A program made the position numbers and the translations under genes. From NCBI GenBank assembly GCA_026710545.1, contig JAPOQU010000079.1:20914-84913 (forward strand): 64,000 nt of DNA, written 5' to 3'. Every line of letters starts with the position of its first letter. Positions within the stretch are counted from its first letter, which is position 1. Below the pieces are notes generated by a model. That model saw only the letters and a list, made by a program, of their open reading frames with translations, ran no database searches and was not told the DNA's origin. This stretch comes from Gammaproteobacteria bacterium (GTDB taxonomy: Bacteria > Pseudomonadota > Gammaproteobacteria > Eutrophobiales > Eutrophobiaceae). Below are positions 9,289 to 17,624 of this stretch, piece by piece.

Positions 9289-9354
9289 TGGACACCCCCT
9301 GGGATGTTGATTCGATAATAATCGTGCATAAGAACACGATCACCAGGTCAAGTT

Positions 9355-9387
9355 TAGGACAAATGTCTAATTAGGTCAATAGTCCTA
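9355..9387. promoter_or_regulatory. Candidate TetR operator between TonB receptor and regulator
   Basis: The divergent gap contains TAGGAC (9355-9360) facing GTCCTA (9382-9387), with a further small dyad GACAAATGTC at 9358-9367. Such dyads in a divergent TetR promoter region are often operators. This is inference from symmetry and position only. Confidence 0.4.
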
Positions 9388-9396
9388 TACAAATTT

Positions 9397-10113
9397 ATGA
9401 TAAATATTTCCGATCTTCTGATATATTTCCCGGATCGCAGCAAAAACACCACGCAGACACCCATGTTAATTCGCCAGCGCGAGGCCCTGAACCGTTACGG
9501 TACTGCTACCCAGGAGAAGGGTATGGCCCGTCTGATCAGTATCCTGGATGCGGCCCGGGAACTGTTCATGGAAGCAGGTTATGGCGGCTTCACCATGCGT
9601 AAAGTGGCCGGCCGCGCCGGTATCACGATCGGCAATCTCAATTACTACTACCGCACCAAGGAAGACTTGTTACGGGATTTACTGGAATACGTCATCAATG
9701 ATTACCTGGAAGAATTTGACCGGCGCCGGCAAATCGCCGGTCATTCACCGGAAAAACAACTGCTGGCGGTGCTGAAATTCTGGATTGACGACCTGAATAC
9801 TGCGGAAACGACTTCGTTCTTCCCGGAACTCTGGGCACTGGGAAACCATGATCCCTATATCGCCGACCTGCTCGATGACCTGTATGCAAAGGCCCGGTTG
9901 CCGTTGAACGAGTTAATCCCGCAAATCAACCCGACCCTGACCCGGAAAGAGGCGGAACGCATGGCGCTGTTCATGTGCGCAGCGATGGAAGGTCTGACCG
10001 TGTTCGTGGGAAATGAGAAGGCCTGGGCGGATCAGCTGGAAGAAATAAAACGAATTACCATCAGAAATTTCCTGGATATGATCAAGAACACGAAAGGCAA
10101 GCGCAAGAATTAG
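9397..10113 (+). CDS. TetR-family transcriptional regulator
   Basis: Up to 238 residues. The N-terminal helix-turn-helix is clear (ILDAARELFMEAGYGGFTMR, then KVAGRAGITIGNLNYYYRTK) and is followed by an all-helical ligand/dimer domain. The true start is uncertain: ATG 9397 and ATG 9463 lack a visible ribosome-binding site, whereas ATG 9523 has AGGAG six bases upstream and would leave a compact 196-residue protein. It is divergent from the TonB receptor/amine dehydrogenase genes and co-directional with the TrpB2-like gene 87 bp downstream, so it may regulate either or both. Confidence 0.85.
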   Translation: MINISDLLIYFPDRSKNTTQTPMLIRQREALNRYGTATQEKGMARLISILDAARELFMEAGYGGFTMRKVAGRAGITIGNLNYYYRTKEDLLRDLLEYVINDYLEEFDRRRQIAGHSPEKQLLAVLKFWIDDLNTAETTSFFPELWALGNHDPYIADLLDDLYAKARLPLNELIPQINPTLTRKEAERMALFMCAAMEGLTVFVGNEKAWADQLEEIKRITIRNFLDMIKNTKGKRKN

Positions 10114-10200
10114 GAATTAGGAATTGATTATATCTTGCCTTATCAACCATCTGTGACACACTACGCACCTTTAATAATGGCAACATAAGGGATTCCCGAC

Positions 10201-11571
10201 ATGACCGACTCAACCAAATACCTGTTACAGGAAGCCGACATACCCACGGCCTGGTACAATATCGTTGCGGATTTACCCGAACCGCTGCCGCCGGTACTGC
10301 ATCCCGGGACCGGCCAACCCATTACGCCGGATGATCTCGCCCCGCTGTTTCCGATGGCAGTGATCGAGCAGGAAGTCAGCAGCGAACGTTATATCGACAT
10401 ACCGGACCCGGTAAGGGATATTCTCAAGCAATGGCGGCCATCACCCCTGTACCGGGCGCGCCGGCTGGAACAAGCCCTGGATACGCCTGCGCGTATCTAT
10501 TACAAGTACGAGGGCGTGAGTCCGGCCGGGTCCCATAAGCCCAATACCGCGGTGGCCCAGGCGTTTTATTCGAAACAGGAAGGTGTGAAACGGATCACCA
10601 CGGAAACAGGCGCCGGCCAGTGGGGCTCGGCGCTGTCCTTTGCCGGCGCATTTTTTGACCTGGAAATCGAAGTGTACATGGTGAAGGTGAGCTTCAACCA
10701 GAAACCCTACCGGCGCGCCTTCATGGAAACCTTCGGCGCAACCTGCATCGCCAGTCCCAGCGATACCACGCAAGCGGGCCGCGCCGTTCTCGCGGAAAAC
10801 CCTGACAGCACCGGCAGTCTCGGCATCGCCATCAGCGAGGCGGTGGAACGGGCGGTACAACGGGACGACACCCGCTATGCTCTCGGCAGCGTACTGAACC
10901 ATGTCCTGCTGCACCAGACAGTGATCGGCCAGGAGACCATGAAACAACTGGATATGGCCGGCGACTATCCCGATATCGTCATCGGCTGCACCGGCGGGGG
11001 CAGTAACTTCGCCGGCATCGCGTTTCCTTTCCTGGGAGAGCAGTTGCGCGGCGGGCAGGATGTGCGTATTATCGCCGTGGAGCCAGCTAACTGCCCCACC
11101 TTGACCAAGGGCGCCTATGCCTATGATTTCGGCGACACCGGGCATCTCACGCCGCTGGTGAAAATGCACACCCTGGGATCGAAATTCGTCCCGCCGGGTT
11201 TCCATGCCGGCGGCCTGCGCTATCACGGCATGGGGCCGCTGGTGAGCCAGGTGGTACATCTCGGCCTGGTGCAGCCGCGCTCCTATCCGCAGTCCGCCTG
11301 TTTCGACGCAGGCTTGCAATTCGCCAAGGCCGAAGGGATCATCCCGGCGCCGGAGGCGAACCATGCGGTCGTCGCCGCGATTGAAGAAGCCATAAAATGC
11401 AGGGAAGAGGGCGCCGGCAGGGCGATCCTGTTCAACCTGTGCGGTCACGGGCATTTCGATATGCAGGCGTACATGGACTATTTTTCCGGCAAACTGTACG
11501 ACCAGGACTATTCGGAGGAGGAACTCGCCATGGCGCTGTCCGGCCTGCCGTCCGTCGCAACTGCCGCGTGA
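10201..11571 (+). CDS. TrpB2-type tryptophan synthase beta-like PLP enzyme
   Basis: 456 residues of the pyridoxal-phosphate fold II family. K113 in GSHKPNTA is the expected Schiff-base lysine, [12 protein letters not shown] is the carboxylate/phosphate loop, and [15 protein letters not shown] binds the cofactor phosphate. The extra N-terminal region and overall length match TrpB2 rather than canonical TrpB, and no trpA is adjacent. TrpB2 proteins make tryptophan from indole and serine, or act on other amino acids. It stops 1 bp before the next gene, so the two are likely co-translated. Confidence 0.85.
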   Translation: MTDSTKYLLQEADIPTAWYNIVADLPEPLPPVLHPGTGQPITPDDLAPLFPMAVIEQEVSSERYIDIPDPVRDILKQWRPSPLYRARRLEQALDTPARIYYKYEGVSPAGSHKPNTAVAQAFYSKQEGVKRITTETGAGQWGSALSFAGAFFDLEIEVYMVKVSFNQKPYRRAFMETFGATCIASPSDTTQAGRAVLAENPDSTGSLGIAISEAVERAVQRDDTRYALGSVLNHVLLHQTVIGQETMKQLDMAGDYPDIVIGCTGGGSNFAGIAFPFLGEQLRGGQDVRIIAVEPANCPTLTKGAYAYDFGDTGHLTPLVKMHTLGSKFVPPGFHAGGLRYHGMGPLVSQVVHLGLVQPRSYPQSACFDAGLQFAKAEGIIPAPEANHAVVAAIEEAIKCREEGAGRAILFNLCGHGHFDMQAYMDYFSGKLYDQDYSEEELAMALSGLPSVATAA

Positions 11572-11572
11572 T

Positions 11573-12895
11573 GTGATTACGAAACCATCTGCCACGCCAC
11601 AAGCCGGACAGAATATTGTCATTATCGGCGGCGGGGTTGCCGGTATTCACCTGGCAACAAAACTGGGACGGGCCTTTCGTTCCAGGCCGGATATTTCGGT
11701 CATACTTGTCGATGCTGCACTGACCCACGTCTGGAAACCGTCACTCCATGAGTTTGCGGCAGGCTCACGCGGCATCGGCGACGATGAGATCAGTTTCCTG
11801 TCGCACTCGGTGAGGAACAACTATGAATTCCGGCTTGGATACTTCTCCGGGGTGGACACTGAAAAACAGGTTGTCATACTCGACCCTGTCCTTGATGACG
11901 CCGGAGAACCCATTGCCCCGGGACGCACCTTGTCTTACGACACCCTCGTCCTGGCTATCGGCAGCATCTGCTCGGATCTCGGCGTACCCGGCGTTTCTGA
12001 AAACTGCCTGTTCCTGGATAATCAAAAGCAGGCGCAGAGTCTGCATCGCGAATTCCTGAACCTTTGTTTACGCTATGACAGCGGCGCCTTGGCGGATGGC
12101 GCTGATGCAATCGACATCGCCATCGTCGGCGGTGGCGCCACCGGCGTGGAGTTGGCGGCTGAACTGCGCGAAGCAACCCATAACGGCATCGACGCCCTGA
12201 TACCGCCGGAGCGCGTCAGGATCAGCGTTATCGAAGCAAGTGACCGGCTGGTTCCGGGGTTGCCGGAACGACTGTCGCGCGCGGTTCGGCGTGAGCTTGA
12301 GAAACTGGACATCGGCGTATACCTGAACAGCCGTGTCACCCGCGTAACCCGGCACGGCATAATACTGAATGATGACCGGAGCATTGATGCGCATTTGAAG
12401 ATCTGGGCGGCCGGCATTTCTGCGCCTGATGAACTCAAGGCACTCGGGCAGTTTGAGCATGACCGGATCGGACGCATCAAGGTCGACGGAACCTTGCGGG
12501 CCGGTGGATTTGACAATATCTTCGTGCTTGGCGACAGCGCCTGTTGTCCCTGGGTTGACGAAAACACGCCGATACCCCCGCGTGCACAGGCCGCAATCCA
12601 GCAGGCCGCGTTCATGGTGGGGCAGATGCGGCGCCGTCTGGCCGGCAAGCCGCTGCTGGAATTCAAATACAGGGACCGGGGTTCCCTGGTTTCAATCGCC
12701 GATCAATCTGCGGTCGGCACATTGATGGGCAAAGCCTTGGGACTCATAACATTCGAGGGACGCCTGGCGCGCTGGGCCTATTTGTCGCTTTATCAGATGC
12801 ACCTGATGTCGGTGCTCGGCATGACGAGAACGATATACCTCATGATCGCAAGCTTCTTCGCGGCGCGCACGCGGCCCCGACTGAAACTTCACTAA
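11573..12895 (+). CDS. Type II NADH dehydrogenase (NDH-2)
   Basis: 440 residues from a GTG start next to the trpB2 stop. Two Rossmann motifs are visible: IVIIGGGVAGIHLATKLG (FAD, about 15-32) and IAIVGGGATGVELAAELREA (NAD). The FVLGDSACCPW segment is the second FAD site, and an amphipathic C-terminal region (residues about 385-440) would anchor it to the inner membrane. It oxidises NADH and reduces quinone without proton pumping. Its coupling with TrpB2 is unusual and unexplained. Confidence 0.85.
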   Translation: MITKPSATPQAGQNIVIIGGGVAGIHLATKLGRAFRSRPDISVILVDAALTHVWKPSLHEFAAGSRGIGDDEISFLSHSVRNNYEFRLGYFSGVDTEKQVVILDPVLDDAGEPIAPGRTLSYDTLVLAIGSICSDLGVPGVSENCLFLDNQKQAQSLHREFLNLCLRYDSGALADGADAIDIAIVGGGATGVELAAELREATHNGIDALIPPERVRISVIEASDRLVPGLPERLSRAVRRELEKLDIGVYLNSRVTRVTRHGIILNDDRSIDAHLKIWAAGISAPDELKALGQFEHDRIGRIKVDGTLRAGGFDNIFVLGDSACCPWVDENTPIPPRAQAAIQQAAFMVGQMRRRLAGKPLLEFKYRDRGSLVSIADQSAVGTLMGKALGLITFEGRLARWAYLSLYQMHLMSVLGMTRTIYLMIASFFAARTRPRLKLH

Positions 12896-12945
12896 AGCGG
12901 TAAAGCTGACACCCGTACGCTTGAAATTCGGGGCATTAATATCCA

Positions 12946-13000
12946 TTTTACCGGAATAATGCTTGTATAGTTAGCGTTTTTCCGGTAAAATCGCTAACTA
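12946..13000. repeat. Two interleaved inverted repeats at the start of the ATPase gene
   Basis: TTTTACCGG (12946) pairs with CCGGTAAAA (12982), and TAGTTAGCG (12968) pairs with CGCTAACTA (12992-13000), the last base being the A of the ATG. The two dyads interlock, so only one hairpin can form at a time. It could be an operator or an RNA switch over the ribosome-binding region. Confidence 0.6.
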
Positions 13001-14151
13001 TGTACACAAGATTACTGCCAAGCCCCGCCCAATCCGTGTTCCTGTTCGGCCCTCGCGGAACCGGCAAGTCAACGTGGATTCGCGCGCGTTTTCCGAATGC
13101 TGTCACTTACGACCTGCTTGATACCGGCGAAGTACTGAGGCTCAATAAAGATCCCCAGGTTTTGTACAGTGAACTTGCAACCTTGCCTGCCGGTAGCTGG
13201 GTAGTTATTGATGAGGTGCAAAAAGCACCTCAACTACTGAATGAAGTCCATCGCCTGATCGAGTCCAACCGCCTCCGGTTCGTGCTTTCCGGTTCCAGCG
13301 CCCGCAAAATCCGGCGCGGCCGTGACGTGAACCTGCTGGCCGGCCGCGCGATTACGACTTCCTTGTTCCCATTGGTATCCGCCGAATTGGACTTCAAGCT
13401 TGAGCTGGAACGGGTTTTACCCTTCGGCGCCCTGCCGGTAGCGGTCACGGGTGACAACCCACAGGAGTACCTGCGCACATACGCCGAGACTTACCTCATC
13501 CAGGAAGTGCAGGCCGAAGCACTGACCCGCAACCTGGGCGCTTTCGCCCGGTTTCTCGAGATAGCTGCACGCCAGAATGCCCAGGTTACCAATCTTACCG
13601 GAATTGCCCGCGACGCGGGCATCAATCGTCAGACCGTGCAGAATCATTTTGAGATACTGACAGACACGCTGCTTGGCTACTGGTTGCCAGCCTGGAAATT
13701 GAAATCCTCGACAAAACAGGTACGGCAGAGCAAGTTCTATTTCTTTGATTGCGGAGTAGCACGGGCGTTGACCGGCAGGTTGCCTTATCCGCCCGTGACG
13801 GAAGAACTGGGACCCTTGCTGGAGACCTTCATCCTGAACGAGTTACGCGCCTGCCTCAGTTATACGGGCAAACACTACCCGCTTTATTTCTGGCGCAATT
13901 ACGACGGCACGGAGGTAGACGTGCTGTGCGAGACGGCGACTGGCTTCGTCACCCTTGAAATCAAGGCCGCAACGCGCTGGGACAAGCGCTTCAACCGTGG
14001 CCTGCACCGGGTCCGGGACGCCCTGGGCAAGGGTAAAACGACTTGTTACGGCATCTACCTGGGTGAGCGCCCCGCGCTCCGGGATGATATCCATATCATG
14101 CCTGTGCTTGATTTCCTCAAAGGGCTTTGGGGTGGAGAGATTCTTCAATAA
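13000..14151 (+). CDS. DUF4143-type AAA ATPase
   Basis: 383 residues. Walker A is FGPRGTGKST (residues 17-25) and Walker B is SWVVIDEVQKAP near 66-77, followed by a sensor segment (RFVLSGSSARKIRRG). The second half is the DUF4143 domain with a winged-helix-like segment and the nuclease-like YFWRNYDGTEVDVLCETATG region with VTLEIKA, a PD-(D/E)XK-like arrangement. These proteins are common in accessory regions, and their cellular role is not settled. It stands next to a toxin-antitoxin pair. Confidence 0.85.
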   Translation: MYTRLLPSPAQSVFLFGPRGTGKSTWIRARFPNAVTYDLLDTGEVLRLNKDPQVLYSELATLPAGSWVVIDEVQKAPQLLNEVHRLIESNRLRFVLSGSSARKIRRGRDVNLLAGRAITTSLFPLVSAELDFKLELERVLPFGALPVAVTGDNPQEYLRTYAETYLIQEVQAEALTRNLGAFARFLEIAARQNAQVTNLTGIARDAGINRQTVQNHFEILTDTLLGYWLPAWKLKSSTKQVRQSKFYFFDCGVARALTGRLPYPPVTEELGPLLETFILNELRACLSYTGKHYPLYFWRNYDGTEVDVLCETATGFVTLEIKAATRWDKRFNRGLHRVRDALGKGKTTCYGIYLGERPALRDDIHIMPVLDFLKGLWGGEILQ

Positions 14152-14231
14152 CTCAGTTCATACTGTGAAAAAAGGGCTACAGAAAGCCAAATATTTGACA
14201 TCTGATGTATAGTTAACTAACATCATGCATC

Positions 14232-14468
14232 ATGCGTACTACCATCAACATTGCAACGCCGATTCTCGAGGAACTGAGGAAGATCCAGAGTAAGGAGGGC
14301 GGTTCCCTCGGGCAAATTGTTTCCAGGCTGCTGGCTGGCGCACTTAAGGCGCAGCAGCCTCAAGTGAGTGAACCCAGGCCTGAATGGGTCAGTAAGCCAA
14401 TGCGCGCGCGCGTAGACCTTGCCGACAAGGATTCCGTTTACGCGCTCCTTGACGAAGATTCTCCTTGA
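14232..14468 (+). CDS. Ribbon-helix-helix antitoxin of a VapBC-like pair
   Basis: 78 residues beginning MRTTINIATPILEELRKIQS, the beta-strand and helix of an RHH DNA-binding antitoxin. The C-terminal half (PEWVSKPMRARVDLADKDSV) would wrap the toxin. Its stop overlaps the next start by 4 bp, as is typical for toxin-antitoxin operons. Confidence 0.85.
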   Translation: MRTTINIATPILEELRKIQSKEGGSLGQIVSRLLAGALKAQQPQVSEPRPEWVSKPMRARVDLADKDSVYALLDEDSP

Positions 14469-14902
14469 GCTACACCATCGACGTCAATATCCTGCTCTAC
14501 GCCTCAGACCGGACCTCGCCGTTCCATGTGGCAGCAGCAGACTTCCTGCGCAAGCGTTCGGATGACCCGGAGATCTTATGCCTGACATGGCCAACCATCA
14601 TGGGGTATATTCGACTGGCGACCCATCCCAGGATATTCGATAATCCCATGAGCCCGCAGGAAGCAATCGACAATATTGCCCGCTTGATGCAAATGCCGCG
14701 CTGTCGAGTCGTGGTGGAGAGTGACGATTTTATGACGAGTTTTCGTGAAATCATTGCGGGGGTTACAACACGCGGGAACCTCGTGCCAGACGCGCACCTC
14801 GCCGCCCTGATGCGTATCCACGACATTCGCACAATTTATACACACGACCGGGATTTTCTGAAGTTCACTTTCCTGAAGGTCATCGACCCGGTCGCTCAAT
14901 AA
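14465..14902 (+). CDS. PIN-domain toxin, VapC-like
   Basis: 145 residues from a TTG start that overlaps the antitoxin stop. The PIN acidic residues are visible: D6 in SYTIDVNILLYASD, an aspartate in LVPDAHLAALM, and the terminal YTHDRDF. Proteins of this subfamily usually cleave tRNA or rRNA. The neighbouring RHH protein is the expected antidote. Confidence 0.87.
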   Translation: MSYTIDVNILLYASDRTSPFHVAAADFLRKRSDDPEILCLTWPTIMGYIRLATHPRIFDNPMSPQEAIDNIARLMQMPRCRVVVESDDFMTSFREIIAGVTTRGNLVPDAHLAALMRIHDIRTIYTHDRDFLKFTFLKVIDPVAQ

Positions 14903-14909
14903 CTGCCAG

Positions 14910-15038
14910 ATGAATACACGACTCAGCTTTGTCAGCGACGCCGGTAAAACCTTCATCGCCTGCGCCCTCGGCCACCAGGCCTGCCGGCAAGGAACACAAG
15001 GACACACCTCCCACTGCGGCGAGCCCGTGTGGCCGTGA
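14910..15038 (+). pseudogene. IstB (IS21 ATPase) remnant
   Basis: A 42-codon frame contains DAGKTFIACALGHQACRQG, which matches the Walker A region of IstB, the helper ATPase of IS21-type elements. Sequence before and after does not match, and the GxxGxGK loop is degraded at its 5' side. It is best read as the scar of an insertion sequence beside the VapBC pair. Confidence 0.55.
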
Positions 15039-15139
15039 ATACTCCGCCGCCTAAAGGCGGGAAATTTCTAATCCTTTATAAGGTACTTTAAAAAAGAGCA
15101 ACGGCTCTGCTTCGGCAGGAAGTAGATACCGGTAGTCGA

Positions 15140-15274
15140 TCACTTGAGGCGTTGACACGCTCGCTGCATTGCTTCGTGCCCCGGAACTACTTTGACGTTG
15201 CCCTGTTGGTAAGCTTTTTCCTTTGTACTCAAGGAGTGAATTTCCTTTTCTATTCTTTCAATTTCAGTAGTCAT
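15140..15274 (-). CDS. Small hypothetical protein, 44 residues
   Basis: Reads MTTEIERIEKEIHSLSTK with a strongly helical N-terminus and ends at 15140. Its TGA overlaps a GTG that opens a further 30-codon frame (15142 down to about 15050), an overlap typical of two-gene modules, though 30 codons is too short to be certain. The surrounding stretch from 15039 to 15367 has no other recognisable gene. It may be a remnant of an addiction module. Confidence 0.35.
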   Translation of the reverse strand: MTTEIERIEKEIHSLSTKEKAYQQGNVKVVPGHEAMQRACQRLK

Positions 15275-15367
15275 GCTCCGATTATACCAACTTCTGTAGC
15301 AAAATATTTCTGAAACAGAACCACTCTCCCCCGAGCGAGGAGTCCCGTTACCGGGCCGTAATATTCT

Positions 15368-16555
15368 TCAAGCGAGGTCCGGCAGTCCGCCGAGCGCCCC
15401 GGAGCGGTACCTGGGATAGAGTCTGATGTCCCTGCGCAAGCCGGTTATCTCTTGTACGCCATGGACACACGTTCCTCCATCTTCGCCTTTTTCTACAATG
15501 AAAAGCTCTTCTTTCTCGATGTCGTCGAGCAGTCCCACATTGTGTGACGTAACGAACAGTTGTGCATTGTGCCGGTTTGTCTCCCGGGACTGGAAGCGCT
15601 GGAGAATCTGTCTGACAATATCCACGTGCAGGTCTCCGTCAATTTCATCGATGACGGAGGCAACACCGTTATTCAGGGCAATGTATATCTGCGGCAGCAG
15701 GTAGAACATCCGCTTGGTCCCGCCCGATTCGCCGAACAGGGGAACCGGCGTATCGAGTCCCCGGTGTTCAAACAGGACCTCCTCCTCTCCCGTTCCGTTC
15801 CCTGCGATTCGAATATCCTTGATTGCTATATCGTTGCGTTGAATTTCCTGTATGACCCGTTTTTTTATATCGGGGTATTGCACAAACAATTCCACTACTG
15901 CTTCGATCGGCAGCATCCAGTTCTGGTGATACACGATATTGGTAGCAGCAAGCATGTGGTCCAGTTTTTCCGTAATCTCCATGACCAACGGCACATTGAG
16001 CATGGCGAGCGTACCTATTACTGAGGTATCTTTCCGAACTGCCTTCAGGCGGTTGTCCTTGGGCGTAATTCCGAGATCGCGGGATACATAGACAGGTTCA
16101 CCGGGTCGGCCCCGCTCGAAAATACGGCGCAAACGGCCCTTGGGAAAGTGGTAAAAGGCTTCATACAATATCTGGTCGGCATTAGTGGAAACCTCATAGC
16201 GGAATAATCTCGATGAACTGCCGGGAGACCAGTTCGCTTCAAACTCTATACAAAACCGGCTTGGCTTGTTCCAGGCAGCACTGGAAAAAAAGGGAACAAC
16301 CGTTTTGATCGGTATTTCCTGGGATCTCCATGGATTACAGGCAATGCGGACTATGGTGGTTATCGCACGGAGCAATGTCGTCTTGCCCGAACCGTTAGGA
16401 CCCATGAGTACGACGACCGAGGGGAGCCTGATATCCGGTTTGACCTTGCTTGGCCGGAACCGCTCGTAATCAGGAGAAGTCTTCGGTATACGCAGGTCGA
16501 GGACCGTCTCTTCCCGTATCGAGTGGTAGTTAGTTACCGAAAGATAATGAATCAC
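15368..16555 (-). CDS. AAA15-family ATPase (RloA/OLD-like ATP-binding protein)
   Basis: 395 residues. Walker A is VLMGPNGSGKTTLLRAI (about 49-65), the signature region is FGESGGTKRMFYLLPQIYIA, Walker B is ASVIDEIDGDLH, and a histidine switch lies in LFVTSHNVGLLDD. This SMC/ABC-type head is shared by RloA, AriA (PARIS) and other abortive-infection ATPases. Those systems pair the ATPase with an effector (RloB, AriB TOPRIM). No such gene is adjacent: downstream is the small-ORF region, upstream is HMG-CoA lyase. Confidence 0.85.
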   Translation of the reverse strand: MIHYLSVTNYHSIREETVLDLRIPKTSPDYERFRPSKVKPDIRLPSVVVLMGPNGSGKTTLLRAITTIVRIACNPWRSQEIPIKTVVPFFSSAAWNKPSRFCIEFEANWSPGSSSRLFRYEVSTNADQILYEAFYHFPKGRLRRIFERGRPGEPVYVSRDLGITPKDNRLKAVRKDTSVIGTLAMLNVPLVMEITEKLDHMLAATNIVYHQNWMLPIEAVVELFVQYPDIKKRVIQEIQRNDIAIKDIRIAGNGTGEEEVLFEHRGLDTPVPLFGESGGTKRMFYLLPQIYIALNNGVASVIDEIDGDLHVDIVRQILQRFQSRETNRHNAQLFVTSHNVGLLDDIEKEELFIVEKGEDGGTCVHGVQEITGLRRDIRLYPRYRSGALGGLPDLA

Positions 16556-16643
16556 ATGCCGATCTTAACAATAATATGTTGAGATCGCTATTTATCATAA
16601 ACAGCATTTCGTATTTGTATCAGTCCGCGCCTCACCTGTAGTG

Positions 16644-17552
16644 TTACGCGGCTTTTGCCGATGGAAACACGCCGGCGCGTGTGACCATGGCCGGCATGGG
16701 AGTCCCCAGCGGGCCCTCCAGCCATTTTGCCGTCTCGATTATCCTGTCGATATCGACGCCCGTCTTCAGCCCCATTCGATGGATCATGTACAGCAGGTCT
16801 TCCGTTGCCACGTTGCCCGTTGCCGCCGGGGCGAAGGGACACCCGCCGACGCCGCCGCAGCTTGCATCAAAAATTTTAACCCCCTCCTGTATGGCCGCAT
16901 AGGTGTTTGCCACCGCCGTGTTACGGGTATTGTGGAAATGGCAGCTCAGGCTCAGTCCGGGCTCAAGTGTCCTGATGCGTTTTATCATGCCGGCCACGTC
17001 TGAAGGTCCCGCGGCGCCGATGGTATCCGCCAGGGAAACGTGGTCATAGCCCATTGCAGCCAGGCGCTGAACCAGGCCTGTCACCTTTTCCATCGGCATC
17101 TCTCCCTCGAAGGGACACCCGAACGCGGCGCTGACGGTCACTCCCAGTTTCTTGCCGGCAGCCCGGGCCTCACGGGTAATCTCCCGGATCAGCTCCATGG
17201 TCCCTTCCGTGGTGGTCCCCTGGTTACGCAGGTTGAAGGTGTCCGAAGCCACTACCGCGCAGTTGATCTCGTCTATGTCGCAGGCGATGGCCCGCTCGAA
17301 ACCGCGCAGGTTCAGCACCAGTCCGATAAACGTCACGTCGTCCCGCTGCGGCAGGCCGCGTACCACCTCCTCGGCATCCGCCATCTGCGGCACCCGCTTG
17401 GGGTTGACGAAGCTGACTGCCTCCATGCGCCGTATCCCGGCGTCAATCAGGCGCTTGATCAATTCCAGTTTGTGTTCGACGCCGAGCAGTACCGGCTGGC
17501 TTTGCAGGCCGTCCCGGGGGCTGACATCGATGATTTCTATGAAGTCCGACAT
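16644..17552 (-). CDS. Hydroxymethylglutaryl-CoA lyase
   Basis: 302 residues. It starts with IIDVSPRDGLQSQPVLLGVE (catalytic Arg-Asp of DRE-TIM metallolyases), carries the HFHNTRNTAVANTYAAIQEG metal-binding histidines, and ends with the HMG-CoA lyase cysteine loop GVGGCPFAPAATGN. It splits HMG-CoA into acetoacetate and acetyl-CoA, the last step of the leucine route begun by the liu cluster 12 kb away. No LiuR-like palindrome is seen in its upstream gap. Confidence 0.92.
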   Translation of the reverse strand: MSDFIEIIDVSPRDGLQSQPVLLGVEHKLELIKRLIDAGIRRMEAVSFVNPKRVPQMADAEEVVRGLPQRDDVTFIGLVLNLRGFERAIACDIDEINCAVVASDTFNLRNQGTTTEGTMELIREITREARAAGKKLGVTVSAAFGCPFEGEMPMEKVTGLVQRLAAMGYDHVSLADTIGAAGPSDVAGMIKRIRTLEPGLSLSCHFHNTRNTAVANTYAAIQEGVKIFDASCGGVGGCPFAPAATGNVATEDLLYMIHRMGLKTGVDIDRIIETAKWLEGPLGTPMPAMVTRAGVFPSAKAA

Positions 17553-17624
17553 GACGATTTCTCAAATATTCGACCAGCTAATAATATATCATAGCCTGGC
17601 AAGCCGATTCTGCGGGAGCTACTT

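Noticed and set aside
10441..11622. 393-codon minus frame opposite trpB2
   Set aside because: High-GC codon shadow; the plus strand has clear PLP-enzyme motifs.
12068..12666. Minus frames inside the NDH-2 gene
   Set aside because: Shadows; the plus frame carries two complete Rossmann motifs.
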